Shown here: piece after piece, positions 15,914-24,411 of the stretch
Layout of the letters: the number at the start of each line of letters is the position of its first letter
Position numbering within the stretch: position 1 is the first letter of the stretch
Source: Flavobacterium cucumis
GTDB lineage: Bacteria; Bacteroidota; Bacteroidia; Flavobacteriales; Flavobacteriaceae
Length of the DNA stretch: 64,000 bases
Direction: 5' to 3'
NCBI RefSeq assembly: GCF_900148835.1
Contig: NZ_FRYK01000004.1
Location: 1-64,000, forward strand
Position numbers and translations under genes: made by a program
Notes under the pieces: model-generated
What the model was told of the DNA's origin: nothing
The model's input: only the letters and a program-made list of their open reading frames with translations
Database searches by the model: none

Positions 15914-18625
15914 ATGAAAATGAAAAGCCGTTTTAAAAATATTATTGTAGGTTTTGCGTCTATTTTATGGGTTATTTTATTGTTTTCTTCTTGTAATTCT
16001 TCTGATAGTAATACTGTTGCTACAGAAATAGCGTCAAATTTTAAAGTTGAAAAAGAACAAGTAACAGATACAATTCAATTAAATCAATTAATAAAAGAAG
16101 CTGAAACTTTTAGTGAAGAATACAAATTTAGAGAAACAATCTATGTTTTAAAAAAGATTGTAACAGATTATAAGGATTATCTTTTAGAAAATGATCCAAA
16201 AGAATTAGTCAATGCATATTTAGATTTATCTTTTAATTATTCAAGTATTCACAATCAAAAATATGAATTAGTTTACACCAAAAAAGCTATTGAAATTTGT
16301 GAGAAAAAAGGATTAATAACTACTACAGATTATCTTACAGCTTATAATAATTTACATGTTTTTCAACAAAATTATGGCGATTTAAAAAGTTCAAGAGAAA
16401 CAATAAATGCATTTGAAAAGTATATTGATAAACTAGATAAAGGAGAAGTAATTTTAAGTGAAAAAGACGAGAATTACGCCAAACGGATATTTTACAGAAT
16501 GGAAATATCGCGAATGGATATTAATACACAACAAGAATTAATAGAAAAGAAGCTACGAGATTTTTCCAAATTTGCATTGGATAGTGGTAATGAAAGAGAA
16601 GAAAACTTGAATTTTTATTTATCTACTTATGATGAATTTTGTTATAGATTGTACGAAACAGAACAATACTTTTTAGCAGAGAAACATCTAAAACGATTTA
16701 ATGAACAAGCATTAGCCTATAATTTTCTTTTTTACAGTATGAAAGCTAATGCAATTTTAGGTTCCGTCTATTATTTTTTAAATAAATATGAAGAAGGATG
16801 TAAAAAAATAGATATTGCACTTAATACTATCGAATTTGGTCGTTTTAATTCGAGTAAATACTCTCTTGAAACGATTAAAGCAATGAATTTGGTAGGTTCA
16901 AGGAAATTTTCTGAAGCATCTAATTTAGTTGAGCAGAATATAATCGATTTAGTTCAAAATCATACGCAAAAAAAAACTGAAATAGTTGATTTAAAATTTA
17001 ATTCTTTTAGAGATTTAAATTCTCATAATTACATTAATATTTTTGCTACTTCGGCTCTTATTTTTAAAGATAGTTACATCAATAGTAAGGATATTGATGA
17101 TTTGAATAAAGCTGAAAAACTGAGTTTAATTGCTGCCGAAATGTTTAATGAATTTTATTTGAATGGCAGTTATAATCCTACTCTAAATAAACTACAAGAT
17201 AAAATTTCAGAAGGCTTACTTTTTGTGATTTCTGAAAAATATCAAAAAAATGTACCTAAGAAAATTGAATTGCTCAATTGGATTGAAAGAAATGCTTCAC
17301 AACATTTGTATAAAGAAGTGCAAAAGAAATTTCTTTTGGCAAACGAATCTTTATCTAAAATTTACGATGAATTTACGGAATTAGAAGATAAGAAAAAATA
17401 TCTGGAAGGAATTAAACAACAAGGAAATCAAGCAAATAAAGAATTAAACGCTATTTCAAATAGAAGTAACCAATTGAAAGCTTTAATTAAGAATAAATTC
17501 CCCAATTTTATTCAAGTTAATACTGATTTCGATATTACTTCAATTAAAAATAAAATAGCAGATGCAAATTTGATAAAGTATTATGTTGCTTTTGAAAATG
17601 TGTATGTTCTTTTAGTAAATGCAACTTCAATTGAAGTAAAAAAAATAGATAAGGTAGATAGAATTTCGCTAGAATTAGAACAACTAATCAAAGAATACAA
17701 AGAGCCAGATGTTGGTTACAAGAATGAAAACAAAGCAATTTCAAGCCAATTAGTTCCTTTTAATATTGATGGAAAAATTACGATAATTCCAGATAAGTTT
17801 TTAAACTATTTACCTTTTGAAAGTTTAGAAGTAAATAACAAATTGTGGATTGAAAGCGCACAAATTACTTATGCTTATTCATTTCCGCTTTGGTTGATTT
17901 CAATAGAGAATAAAAGTAATTCTGAATTCAATTTGGTTAGTTTTGCACCTAGATACAATCAAAGTAAATTTCAATCAAATCGTGTTGTTAATTTACCTTT
18001 TGCAAAAGAAGAATCTGAAAAAATTTGCGACGTTACAAATGGTAGTTTGTTTGCTGATAATCAAGCTACAAAATCAAATTTTATAAACTCTTTCACAAAC
18101 TATTCTATTTATCATTTGGCAATGCATTCGTACTTGTATGCGGATGATTTTGAAAAGTCGTGTTTACTCTTTGCTAATAACGAACCATTATATTTTTATG
18201 AATTATATGAGTATTTTCTACCCGCAGATTTAGTTGTTTTGAGTGCTTGTGATACTGGAAATGGAACTTTAATTAAAGGCGAAGGTATTATGAGTTTATC
18301 AAGAGCTTTTGCTTATAGCGGAGTTAAAAGTGCTGTGGTAAGTTTATGGCAAGTTCCCGACAAAGAAACATCAGAATTGATGATTTTGTTTTATGAAAAT
18401 CTTGAAAAAGGATTGGAAAAAGACAAAGCGTTACAATTGGCTAAATTGGAATTTTTAAAGCAAAATCCTTTAAAATCGCATCCTTATTATTGGTCGGGTT
18501 TTGTTTTAAACGGAAACAACAGTGCATTAAAAACAAAATCCTATTATTGGTTCTATATAATAGGATTTGGATTATTTACACTTTTAATTTTATTCAGAAA
18601 AAAATTAATCCAACTTAGACAATAA
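15914..18625 (+). CDS. exported CHAT-domain (caspase-like) lipoprotein with C-terminal membrane helix
   Basis: The N-terminus has a lipobox (VILLFSSC, Cys27). A long helical, TPR-like region of about 500 residues follows, then a coiled-coil-rich linker. The CHAT domain (about 560-875) has the catalytic pair His in IYHLAMHSYL (about 733) and Cys in VVLSACDTGNG (about 777), followed by the usual GEGIMSLSRAFAYSGVKSAV. A transmembrane helix (YYWFYIIGFGLFTLLILF) and a basic tail close the protein. Lipid anchor plus C-terminal helix imply that the protease domain sits in the periplasm. The 3' end overlaps the convergent anti-sigma gene by 21 bases. Its substrate is unknown; the neighbouring anti-sigma factor is an attractive candidate. 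Confidence 0.85.
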   Translation: MKMKSRFKNIIVGFASILWVILLFSSCNSSDSNTVATEIASNFKVEKEQVTDTIQLNQLIKEAETFSEEYKFRETIYVLKKIVTDYKDYLLENDPKELVNAYLDLSFNYSSIHNQKYELVYTKKAIEICEKKGLITTTDYLTAYNNLHVFQQNYGDLKSSRETINAFEKYIDKLDKGEVILSEKDENYAKRIFYRMEISRMDINTQQELIEKKLRDFSKFALDSGNEREENLNFYLSTYDEFCYRLYETEQYFLAEKHLKRFNEQALAYNFLFYSMKANAILGSVYYFLNKYEEGCKKIDIALNTIEFGRFNSSKYSLETIKAMNLVGSRKFSEASNLVEQNIIDLVQNHTQKKTEIVDLKFNSFRDLNSHNYINIFATSALIFKDSYINSKDIDDLNKAEKLSLIAAEMFNEFYLNGSYNPTLNKLQDKISEGLLFVISEKYQKNVPKKIELLNWIERNASQHLYKEVQKKFLLANESLSKIYDEFTELEDKKKYLEGIKQQGNQANKELNAISNRSNQLKALIKNKFPNFIQVNTDFDITSIKNKIADANLIKYYVAFENVYVLLVNATSIEVKKIDKVDRISLELEQLIKEYKEPDVGYKNENKAISSQLVPFNIDGKITIIPDKFLNYLPFESLEVNNKLWIESAQITYAYSFPLWLISIENKSNSEFNLVSFAPRYNQSKFQSNRVVNLPFAKEESEKICDVTNGSLFADNQATKSNFINSFTNYSIYHLAMHSYLYADDFEKSCLLFANNEPLYFYELYEYFLPADLVVLSACDTGNGTLIKGEGIMSLSRAFAYSGVKSAVVSLWQVPDKETSELMILFYENLEKGLEKDKALQLAKLEFLKQNPLKSHPYYWSGFVLNGNNSALKTKSYYWFYIIGFGLFTLLILFRKKLIQLRQ

Positions 18626-19321
18626 TTCTTTCGATTTTGACTGAAAAGGATTTACGGTTTTAACGACTTCGTTTAATAGCTTTTTAGAATTTTCAATATC
18701 ATTTTCTTTTAAATAACATAAGGCTTTGTACCATTTTATGTAGAAATAAAAGTTATTATTGGAATCACCTTTAAAAAGTGAAAATGTGGCTATAGCTTTT
18801 TTATGCTCATTTAATTCCATTTCAGATAATCCGATATAAAAAATAGCATAATCGGTTTTTTCTATTTTATATATTTCCGTAAACAATTCAATTGCTTTTT
18901 TATAATTTTTAGAATCATAAGCAAAAAAAGCTTCACTTTTAATATTTAAAGTGTTTTCACCTCTAGTTGTTGGTGCTTCAATATTTGGAAAAGTCTCATA
19001 GAAATCAGCATATAAATTATCATTTTTAGCAGAACTATTCCAAAAGAATATAAAGCCCAAGCTTAAAATAACAACAATACTAGCAGCAATTGATAACCAA
19101 GTTTTGTTATTGCTTTTTTGTTTTCTTGAGTTTTCAATTTCTTTTAATTGGTTTTTCATTTTTTTTCGTTCGCTTAAGGCAACGGCTATTTTTGCTTTCT
19201 TTTGAAATTCAAATTCGGCTTTAAATTCCGAATCATTTGAGAGCAATTCGTTAAATTGTTGTTTCTCTTCTTCAGAAAGGTTGCCTTCGAAATAGTTGTT
19301 TAATAATATATCTTTATCCAT
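18605..19321 (-). CDS. transmembrane TPR protein, probable anti-sigma factor
   Basis: The cytoplasmic N-terminus (1-74) resembles anti-sigma zinc-less domains of Bacteroidota: NNYFEGNLSEEEKQQFNELL, then a charged helix (KKMKNQLKEIEN). One membrane helix (WLSIAASIVVILSLGFIFFW, about 75-94) leads to a periplasmic part with two or three TPR-like repeats (KNYKKAIELFTEIYKI; NEHKKAIATFSLF; NDIENSKKLLNEVV). It lies 6 bases behind the sigma-factor gene, the standard arrangement for a sigma/anti-sigma pair. The last codons overlap the end of the CHAT gene on the other strand. A periplasmic TPR could be the sensing or protease-docking part; this is inference. Confidence 0.78.
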   Translation of the reverse strand: MDKDILLNNYFEGNLSEEEKQQFNELLSNDSEFKAEFEFQKKAKIAVALSERKKMKNQLKEIENSRKQKSNNKTWLSIAASIVVILSLGFIFFWNSSAKNDNLYADFYETFPNIEAPTTRGENTLNIKSEAFFAYDSKNYKKAIELFTEIYKIEKTDYAIFYIGLSEMELNEHKKAIATFSLFKGDSNNNFYFYIKWYKALCYLKENDIENSKKLLNEVVKTVNPFQSKSKELLSKLD

Positions 19322-19327
19322 GATTAA

Positions 19328-19864
19328 TTATTTTTTTATTAAGTCTTTGAGTTGTTTCATACATCTCGATTTTTGACTTTTTAATACATCTTTATTCGTG
19401 TAATTAAGAATAGTTAAAATCTCATCTAATTTTTTTTCTTCATAATAAAAGAGCTGAATCACCTTTTTACATTGTTCGCCTAAGTTCTCAAAAGCAGTTT
19501 GTAATAATTTAATTTCAGTATCTTCTTTTTCTTCATCATACGATTCAAATTCATAATCAACTAAATTAAAATCGTCAATTATATGCATTTTTTTATCTTT
19601 TTTAAGCAATTGAAAAATCATAAACTTACCAATGCTAAATAAATAAGTGCTTATTGAACTCTGTATACTGTCAAGTTTGCCTTTTTTCGCATTTTCACAT
19701 AGAGCAATAATCGCATCTTGATATATATCCAAGATAACATCAACATTTAAATTATACTGAGAAGCAAAAGCAATAAATCTCGTTCTATTGTCCTCATATA
19801 TCTTTTTGATTGTCCTACTATCATTTTCTTTTAATAGTTGTATCAACGATGATTCTTTATTCAT
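19328..19864 (-). CDS. RNA polymerase sigma-70 family factor (ECF-like)
   Basis: 178 aa with region 2 (YQDAIIALCENAKKG, about 48-62; SSISTYLFSIGKFMIFQLLKK) and region 4 (LLQTAFENLGEQCKKVIQLFYYEEKKLDEILTIL, about 115-148). The helix-turn-helix is divergent (NYTNKDVLKSQKSRCMKQL). Length and layout fit group 4 sigma factors. Paired with the TPR anti-sigma factor downstream and divergent from the exported ten-gene operon. A -7 element (TACTTTTG on the minus strand, 19880-19887) lies about 16 bases from its ATG. The likely regulon includes the divergent operon or the CHAT gene, but no sequence shows this directly. Confidence 0.85.
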   Translation of the reverse strand: MNKESSLIQLLKENDSRTIKKIYEDNRTRFIAFASQYNLNVDVILDIYQDAIIALCENAKKGKLDSIQSSISTYLFSIGKFMIFQLLKKDKKMHIIDDFNLVDYEFESYDEEKEDTEIKLLQTAFENLGEQCKKVIQLFYYEEKKLDEILTILNYTNKDVLKSQKSRCMKQLKDLIKK

Positions 19865-19879
19865 TAGTGTAGACTTTTT

Positions 19880-19917
19880 TCAAAAGTAAACAAATTTCAA
19901 AATCGATGTTTACTTTT
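19880..19917. promoter_or_regulatory. back-to-back promoter region with inverted repeat AAAAGTAAAC-N16-GTTTACTTTT
   Basis: The 10-bp arms (19881-19890 and 19907-19916) are perfect inverted copies. Read leftward the arm gives TACTTTTG, a -7 element for the sigma gene. Read rightward it gives TACTTTTT for the OmpA operon. The symmetry places both promoters under shared control: either one factor recognises both sides, or a dimeric regulator binds between them. Confidence 0.55.
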
Positions 19918-19965
19918 TTTTATTCCAAACACTAAATGTATAATAACAACATAAAAAAATCAATT

Positions 19966-21264
19966 ATGAAAAAAAATGTTTTTACTTTAATTTTATTAGG
20001 ATTTAGTTTTTTTATTACTAACGCACAAGAGACTGTTGGCGGTAGAGTAATAAAAAATGCAAAAGATAAGACTTACAATAAAGGAGAGCAAAAATCAGAT
20101 GAAACAGTTGATAAAGCTCTAAATAAAGCTGAAGAAACTTTAACAAATATTTTTAAGAAAAAAGATAAAAAGAAAAAAGGGAATAATGATGAAACAAGTG
20201 ATTCAAAAACTTTAAGTTACGATCCACCTGTAACTAAAACTGATAAAGCTGGTAATACAGATTACTCTGCTTATAAAGATTTTGATTTTGTTCCTGCAGA
20301 AAAAATTATTTTTTTCGAAGATTTTGCAGACCAATCTATAAAAAGATGGGGTGCATATGATGTAAACGAGTTAGCTGTAGTTGCTAACGAAGGAAAAAAT
20401 TGGCTTGAGGTTAAATCTGGAAGCTTTTACCCATTAGGGCTAAAAAACTTACCTAAAAATTTTACTTTAGAATTTGATGTCTACACACCAGATAGAAATA
20501 CTGGATCGCTTGGATTAAGGTTTTTAGACAAATCGCAAGCTAATTCTTTGCAAGATCCTTACTTAGATAATTCTTCTGAAATTACAATAAGTCCTATTAC
20601 ACAGATGCCAAAAACAGGGTTGGCAACTTTTGCTATAAAAAAAAATAATGACCAAATAAACCCAGAGAATGAATTTCAGTTTTATTCTTGGCAACCTGAA
20701 CTAAATAATTATTATGCAAAAATAAGTTTAAAGTGTGAGAATAATAAATTGTCATTATGGATAAATAAGGAAAAAATTATCGAAAATGCTGAATTTTTAG
20801 TAGCAAATAGAGACCATTTTTTAGCGTTTCATATTCAAAATTACTTTGTAACTGAAAACAGAATGTATTTTACAAATTTTAGATTGGCAACTGGTAACGC
20901 CAATCCAAAAAATGATATTACTGCCAATAAGAAGTTTGTAACTCAGAACATCTTCTTTGATGTGAATTCTGATGTTATTCGTCCAAATTCTTACGCAATC
21001 TTAAAACAAATTGCAGAAAGCATTCAATCCATTGATGGTAATATCAAAATTGTTGGTCACACAGATAGTGATGGAAAAGATACCGATAATTTGGTCTTGT
21101 CTCAAAAAAGAGCAGAATCGGTTAAAAGAGCTTTGGTAAATGAATTTGGAATTGATGCCAACAAATTATCTACTGAAGGAAAAGGGGAAAGTGTGCCTTT
21201 AAATAAAAACACTAATGCTTTAGAAAAAGCTCAAAATAGACGTGTTGAATTCATAAAACTATAA
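19966..21264 (+). CDS. OmpA-family protein, first gene of the exported operon
   Basis: Signal peptide (MKKNVFTLILLGFSFFITNAQ), a Lys-rich hydrophilic linker (residues about 40-85), a jelly-roll-like domain (about 100-300, with FTLEFDVYTPDRNTGSLGLRF). The C-terminal peptidoglycan-binding OmpA domain has NIFFDVNSDVIRPNSYAIL, IKIVGHTDSDG, LSQKRAESVKRAL and AQNRRVEFI. I choose the second ATG because the signal peptide begins there; the first would add ten residues. It probably links the outer membrane to peptidoglycan. Nine further exported proteins follow in the same direction with gaps of at most 19 bases. Confidence 0.85.
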   Translation: MKKNVFTLILLGFSFFITNAQETVGGRVIKNAKDKTYNKGEQKSDETVDKALNKAEETLTNIFKKKDKKKKGNNDETSDSKTLSYDPPVTKTDKAGNTDYSAYKDFDFVPAEKIIFFEDFADQSIKRWGAYDVNELAVVANEGKNWLEVKSGSFYPLGLKNLPKNFTLEFDVYTPDRNTGSLGLRFLDKSQANSLQDPYLDNSSEITISPITQMPKTGLATFAIKKNNDQINPENEFQFYSWQPELNNYYAKISLKCENNKLSLWINKEKIIENAEFLVANRDHFLAFHIQNYFVTENRMYFTNFRLATGNANPKNDITANKKFVTQNIFFDVNSDVIRPNSYAILKQIAESIQSIDGNIKIVGHTDSDGKDTDNLVLSQKRAESVKRALVNEFGIDANKLSTEGKGESVPLNKNTNALEKAQNRRVEFIKL

Positions 21265-21267
21265 AAA

Positions 21268-22287
21268 ATGAAAAAAATAATTTTATACATTAGTTTCTTA
21301 TTTGTTTCCGCTTTTAGTTATTCACAGTTAACAAAGCCAATGAATTGGTCTGGAATATTAACAGACAATTTAGGAAATCCAATACAATCAACTCCAGTAT
21401 TATTAAAATTTGATATTGTAAAGGGCAATGCTACACAAGTTTTACAATTTACAGAACTTCATAATAATGTTTTAACAGATCAAAATGGTTTTATTAATGC
21501 TGAGATAGGATTAGGAAATGCCACTTTTGGAAATTTTGATTTAATTGATTGGAGCGATACCGATTTACTATTAAGAGTTTCTGTTGATTCAGGTAATGGT
21601 TTAGTGATTTTAGGACTAAATCCTTTGAGAGCAGTTCCTTATTCGATTAAATCTATGAGTTCTAATTTTTTACAATTTGACAATAACTTTGTAACCATTT
21701 CGCAAGATGGTTCGAATGAAATAAGTTTTGTTACTGATAATTTTCAGCGTGCAAGTATTTCTGGTCAAGGACAATTTCAAGTTGAAAATCTATCAGGTAC
21801 TGGCACAAGAGAAGTGGTTGCTAATGCTGATGGTCAACTACAAAGAAAACCAGTTCAAACTAAATATTTAAGTATTTCTGGAGCAGCTTTTGTTGGAAAT
21901 GGCTTGTATCAAGTACTTCATCTAAGTAATACAAGTGGGGGTGTTCTTACAAATGTATATAATCCATGGCCATTAATTTTACCTCATGGTGCTACTATTA
22001 CTAATTTCAAAGTAACTTTTTATGATAATTCTACTAGAAATTTTGAATTAGGAATTGTAGAGATTGATAATAATTCTGGAGCAACTGCTTCTGCTTTTAA
22101 TACTGTTTTTGATTCTAATAATTATCCAACTTTTGCTTCAAATCAAGTTCAAAATATCCCGATTACTAAAACAATAGACAATTTAAATAAATCATATACA
22201 TTGGCTTTGGCATCAGATGAGTGGCCTTTACAATCAGGAAGTTTTGATTTGAGGTTTTTAAGTGTTGTAATTACATATCAAGAATAA
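21268..22287 (+). CDS. secreted hypothetical protein, 339 aa
   Basis: Signal peptide (MKKIILYISFLFVSAFSYSQ). Residues 20-130 resemble the N-terminal domain of Bacteroidota fibre or tail-collar-like surface proteins: FSGILTDNLGNPI-type text here reads NWSGILTDNLGNPIQ, and later LGLNPLRAVPYSIKS. A beta-rich middle (SFVTDNFQRASISGQGQF) and a C-terminal jelly-roll-like part follow. There is no T9SS sorting domain, lipobox or catalytic motif. It starts three bases behind the OmpA gene and one base before the next, so it is part of the operon. A surface or fibre-associated role is a guess. Confidence 0.7.
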   Translation: MKKIILYISFLFVSAFSYSQLTKPMNWSGILTDNLGNPIQSTPVLLKFDIVKGNATQVLQFTELHNNVLTDQNGFINAEIGLGNATFGNFDLIDWSDTDLLLRVSVDSGNGLVILGLNPLRAVPYSIKSMSSNFLQFDNNFVTISQDGSNEISFVTDNFQRASISGQGQFQVENLSGTGTREVVANADGQLQRKPVQTKYLSISGAAFVGNGLYQVLHLSNTSGGVLTNVYNPWPLILPHGATITNFKVTFYDNSTRNFELGIVEIDNNSGATASAFNTVFDSNNYPTFASNQVQNIPITKTIDNLNKSYTLALASDEWPLQSGSFDLRFLSVVITYQE

Positions 22288-22288
22288 G

Positions 22289-22747
22289 ATGAAAGCTACA
22301 GTACTATTCCTTTTCTTTTCGGTCAATTGTATTTCACAACAATTATACCGTCAAACCTTTAGTGGTGGTTATACTACTTCAGCTAATGGAAAATCATTAA
22401 TTGGTGAAGTTTTTAACAGAAACTATTCCGATGGAAACCTTACGGTAGGTGAATCTATTTTGTATCAAATCGCATTGTTAAATACTTTAAGTATTGATGA
22501 CGTAAATAATCAAAATTCTGATGTATTGGTTTATCCTAATCCGGTTGAAAACGAGCTTTTTGTACAACATCAAGAAATTACGAATTGGCATGTTCGAATT
22601 TATGATGTAATTGGAAAACAACTCACATCAACATTTGTGAATCAAGGTTCCATTAATCTAAGTTTTTTAAGTAGCGGAACGTATTATTTGTTTTTTACAA
22701 ACGAAGAACATTCAGTCAACGTAACGAAAAAAATCATTAAAAAATGA
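22289..22747 (+). CDS. short T9SS type A sorting-domain protein
   Basis: Signal peptide (about 1-17) and a 50-residue N-terminal stretch (LYRQTFSGGYTTSANGKSL) precede a C-terminal type A sorting domain. The domain shows VYPNPVENELFV, WHVRIYDVIGKQL, INLSFLSSGTYYLFF and the basic end VTKKIIKK. That domain directs passage through the type IX secretion system and attachment to the cell surface. At 152 aa there is little passenger apart from the first half, so it may be a small surface protein or an adaptor. Its stop overlaps the next start (ATGA). Confidence 0.82.
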   Translation: MKATVLFLFFSVNCISQQLYRQTFSGGYTTSANGKSLIGEVFNRNYSDGNLTVGESILYQIALLNTLSIDDVNNQNSDVLVYPNPVENELFVQHQEITNWHVRIYDVIGKQLTSTFVNQGSINLSFLSSGTYYLFFTNEEHSVNVTKKIIKK

Positions 22748-24411
22748 GAAAAGTAGTCTTTATATTTTTGTTACTTCCAATACTTGGGATAGCTCAAAAT
22801 TGGGAACAAATTATTATAGCTTCTGGTAGTGATAGTTCAAATCCAATGTTCTTAACAGAGTTTAATGGCGAATTGTATTTTTCAGCAAGAGGTTCAAATG
22901 TTAGTGGAATTGGAAATGAATTATACAAATCCAATGGAACTCAAATGGGAACGACTTTGATTATGAACTTAAATCCAAATTTTTCAGCAGATAGTTTTCC
23001 TAGCAATTTTACAGTTTTTAATGGTGAGTTATATTTTACTGCAGATGACGGAGTACATGGAAGAGAACTTTTTAAAACCAATGGTACAACCATAAGTTTA
23101 GTAAAAGATATTAAAACAGGAAGTGATAGTTCTACAAACCTTTGGGATAACTGTCTAGTTTTTCATGAAATTAATGGTTTTTTGTATTTTTTTGCAGAAG
23201 ATGAAAATGGACAAGGATCTGATCTTTGGAAAACAGATGGGACAAGTGCTGGCACTGTAAAAGTTCTTGAATTGAACACAAATGAGACTACTGGAAAACT
23301 ACAATATTTTAAAAAATTAAATACCGATTTATACTTTCAATTTATTGACTCAAGTGGTCATAAACAAATTATTAAATATGATACAGTTTCAAATGTGCAA
23401 ACTACCGTTTTAAATGTTTATCCAATAGGCAATACTGGATTTTACAACTATTTAACCATATTTGATAACAAACTATTTACTTTTGCTAATGGTAGAATTT
23501 ACTATACTGACGGTATAAACAGCAATTTTGTGACTTTGGGTGTTACCGGAATTTCTTCATTTAACAAATTCACTGTTTTTAATAATCAACTTATTTTCTT
23601 AGGAAACTCATCAACATTTGGTAACCAAGATATTTATAAATGTTATTACAGTGTTGCAGATAGCGCTTACAAAGTAGAGTTAGTTTACAATTTCAATGCA
23701 GGAGGAAATAATTCTTTAAATCCTTTAGTCGGAAGTTTAATTGATGACGGAATTCCATATTTCACAGCATTAAACAATAAGCTCTACATTGCTGCAAGAG
23801 AGCAAACTTCACCCAATGGAGGTTTAGTTTATCAAATTTACGAAACAGATGGTATTACAACCCAAGTTGCAATTCCTGTTACACATAGCGGTTCGCCTAC
23901 TTCTCGACCAATTTATTGGATTACGGCAAACAATAACAAGTTATATTTTTTAATGAGTGGCGATAATAGCCCTGAACAATTATGGGAAGCTAATCCAATA
24001 AATGGAAATTTTACACAACTTTCATCCTACACAGGTCCAACAACACAACCAAGACAAATTTTTACTAGACCGTTGAAATCTTGGAATAATGATTTCTACG
24101 TAGAAGGAACAACAACAGTTGAAGGATATGAATTATGGAAATTTGGAACAGGAACTTTAGGTGTTGAAGAGGTTACTTTAGAGGATAAAATTCAAATCTA
24201 TCCCAATCCAACTCAAGATTACGTAAAGCTTACAATTGAAAATGAAGAAGCATATCAAATTGATATTTTCAATGCTGTTGGTCAACAAATAAAGTTAAGA
24301 ATTCATAATAAAACTATCGATTTAACTTCTTTACCAACAGGAATTTATTACATAACAATTTTGAATTCATTAACTGGTAAAAAAATCACACAAAAAATCA
24401 TAAAGAAATGA
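22744..24411 (+). CDS. T9SS-secreted protein with ELWxxDGT repeats
   Basis: A signal peptide (MRKVVFIFLLLPILGIAQ) is followed by a chain of ELWxxDGT-type repeats that probably form a beta-propeller: ELYKSNGTQMGT, ELFKTNGTTIS, DLWKTDGTSAGT, QIYETDGITTQ, ELWKFGTGT. The C-terminus is a type A sorting domain (IYPNPTQDYVKLTI, YQIDIFNAVGQQIKL, IDLTSLPTGIYYITIL, KKITQKIIKK). It is thus exported across the outer membrane and surface-attached or released. Start and stop overlap both neighbours by four bases (ATGA), indicating coupled translation. Ligand or enzyme activity is not evident. Confidence 0.86.
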   Translation: MRKVVFIFLLLPILGIAQNWEQIIIASGSDSSNPMFLTEFNGELYFSARGSNVSGIGNELYKSNGTQMGTTLIMNLNPNFSADSFPSNFTVFNGELYFTADDGVHGRELFKTNGTTISLVKDIKTGSDSSTNLWDNCLVFHEINGFLYFFAEDENGQGSDLWKTDGTSAGTVKVLELNTNETTGKLQYFKKLNTDLYFQFIDSSGHKQIIKYDTVSNVQTTVLNVYPIGNTGFYNYLTIFDNKLFTFANGRIYYTDGINSNFVTLGVTGISSFNKFTVFNNQLIFLGNSSTFGNQDIYKCYYSVADSAYKVELVYNFNAGGNNSLNPLVGSLIDDGIPYFTALNNKLYIAAREQTSPNGGLVYQIYETDGITTQVAIPVTHSGSPTSRPIYWITANNNKLYFLMSGDNSPEQLWEANPINGNFTQLSSYTGPTTQPRQIFTRPLKSWNNDFYVEGTTTVEGYELWKFGTGTLGVEEVTLEDKIQIYPNPTQDYVKLTIENEEAYQIDIFNAVGQQIKLRIHNKTIDLTSLPTGIYYITILNSLTGKKITQKIIKK

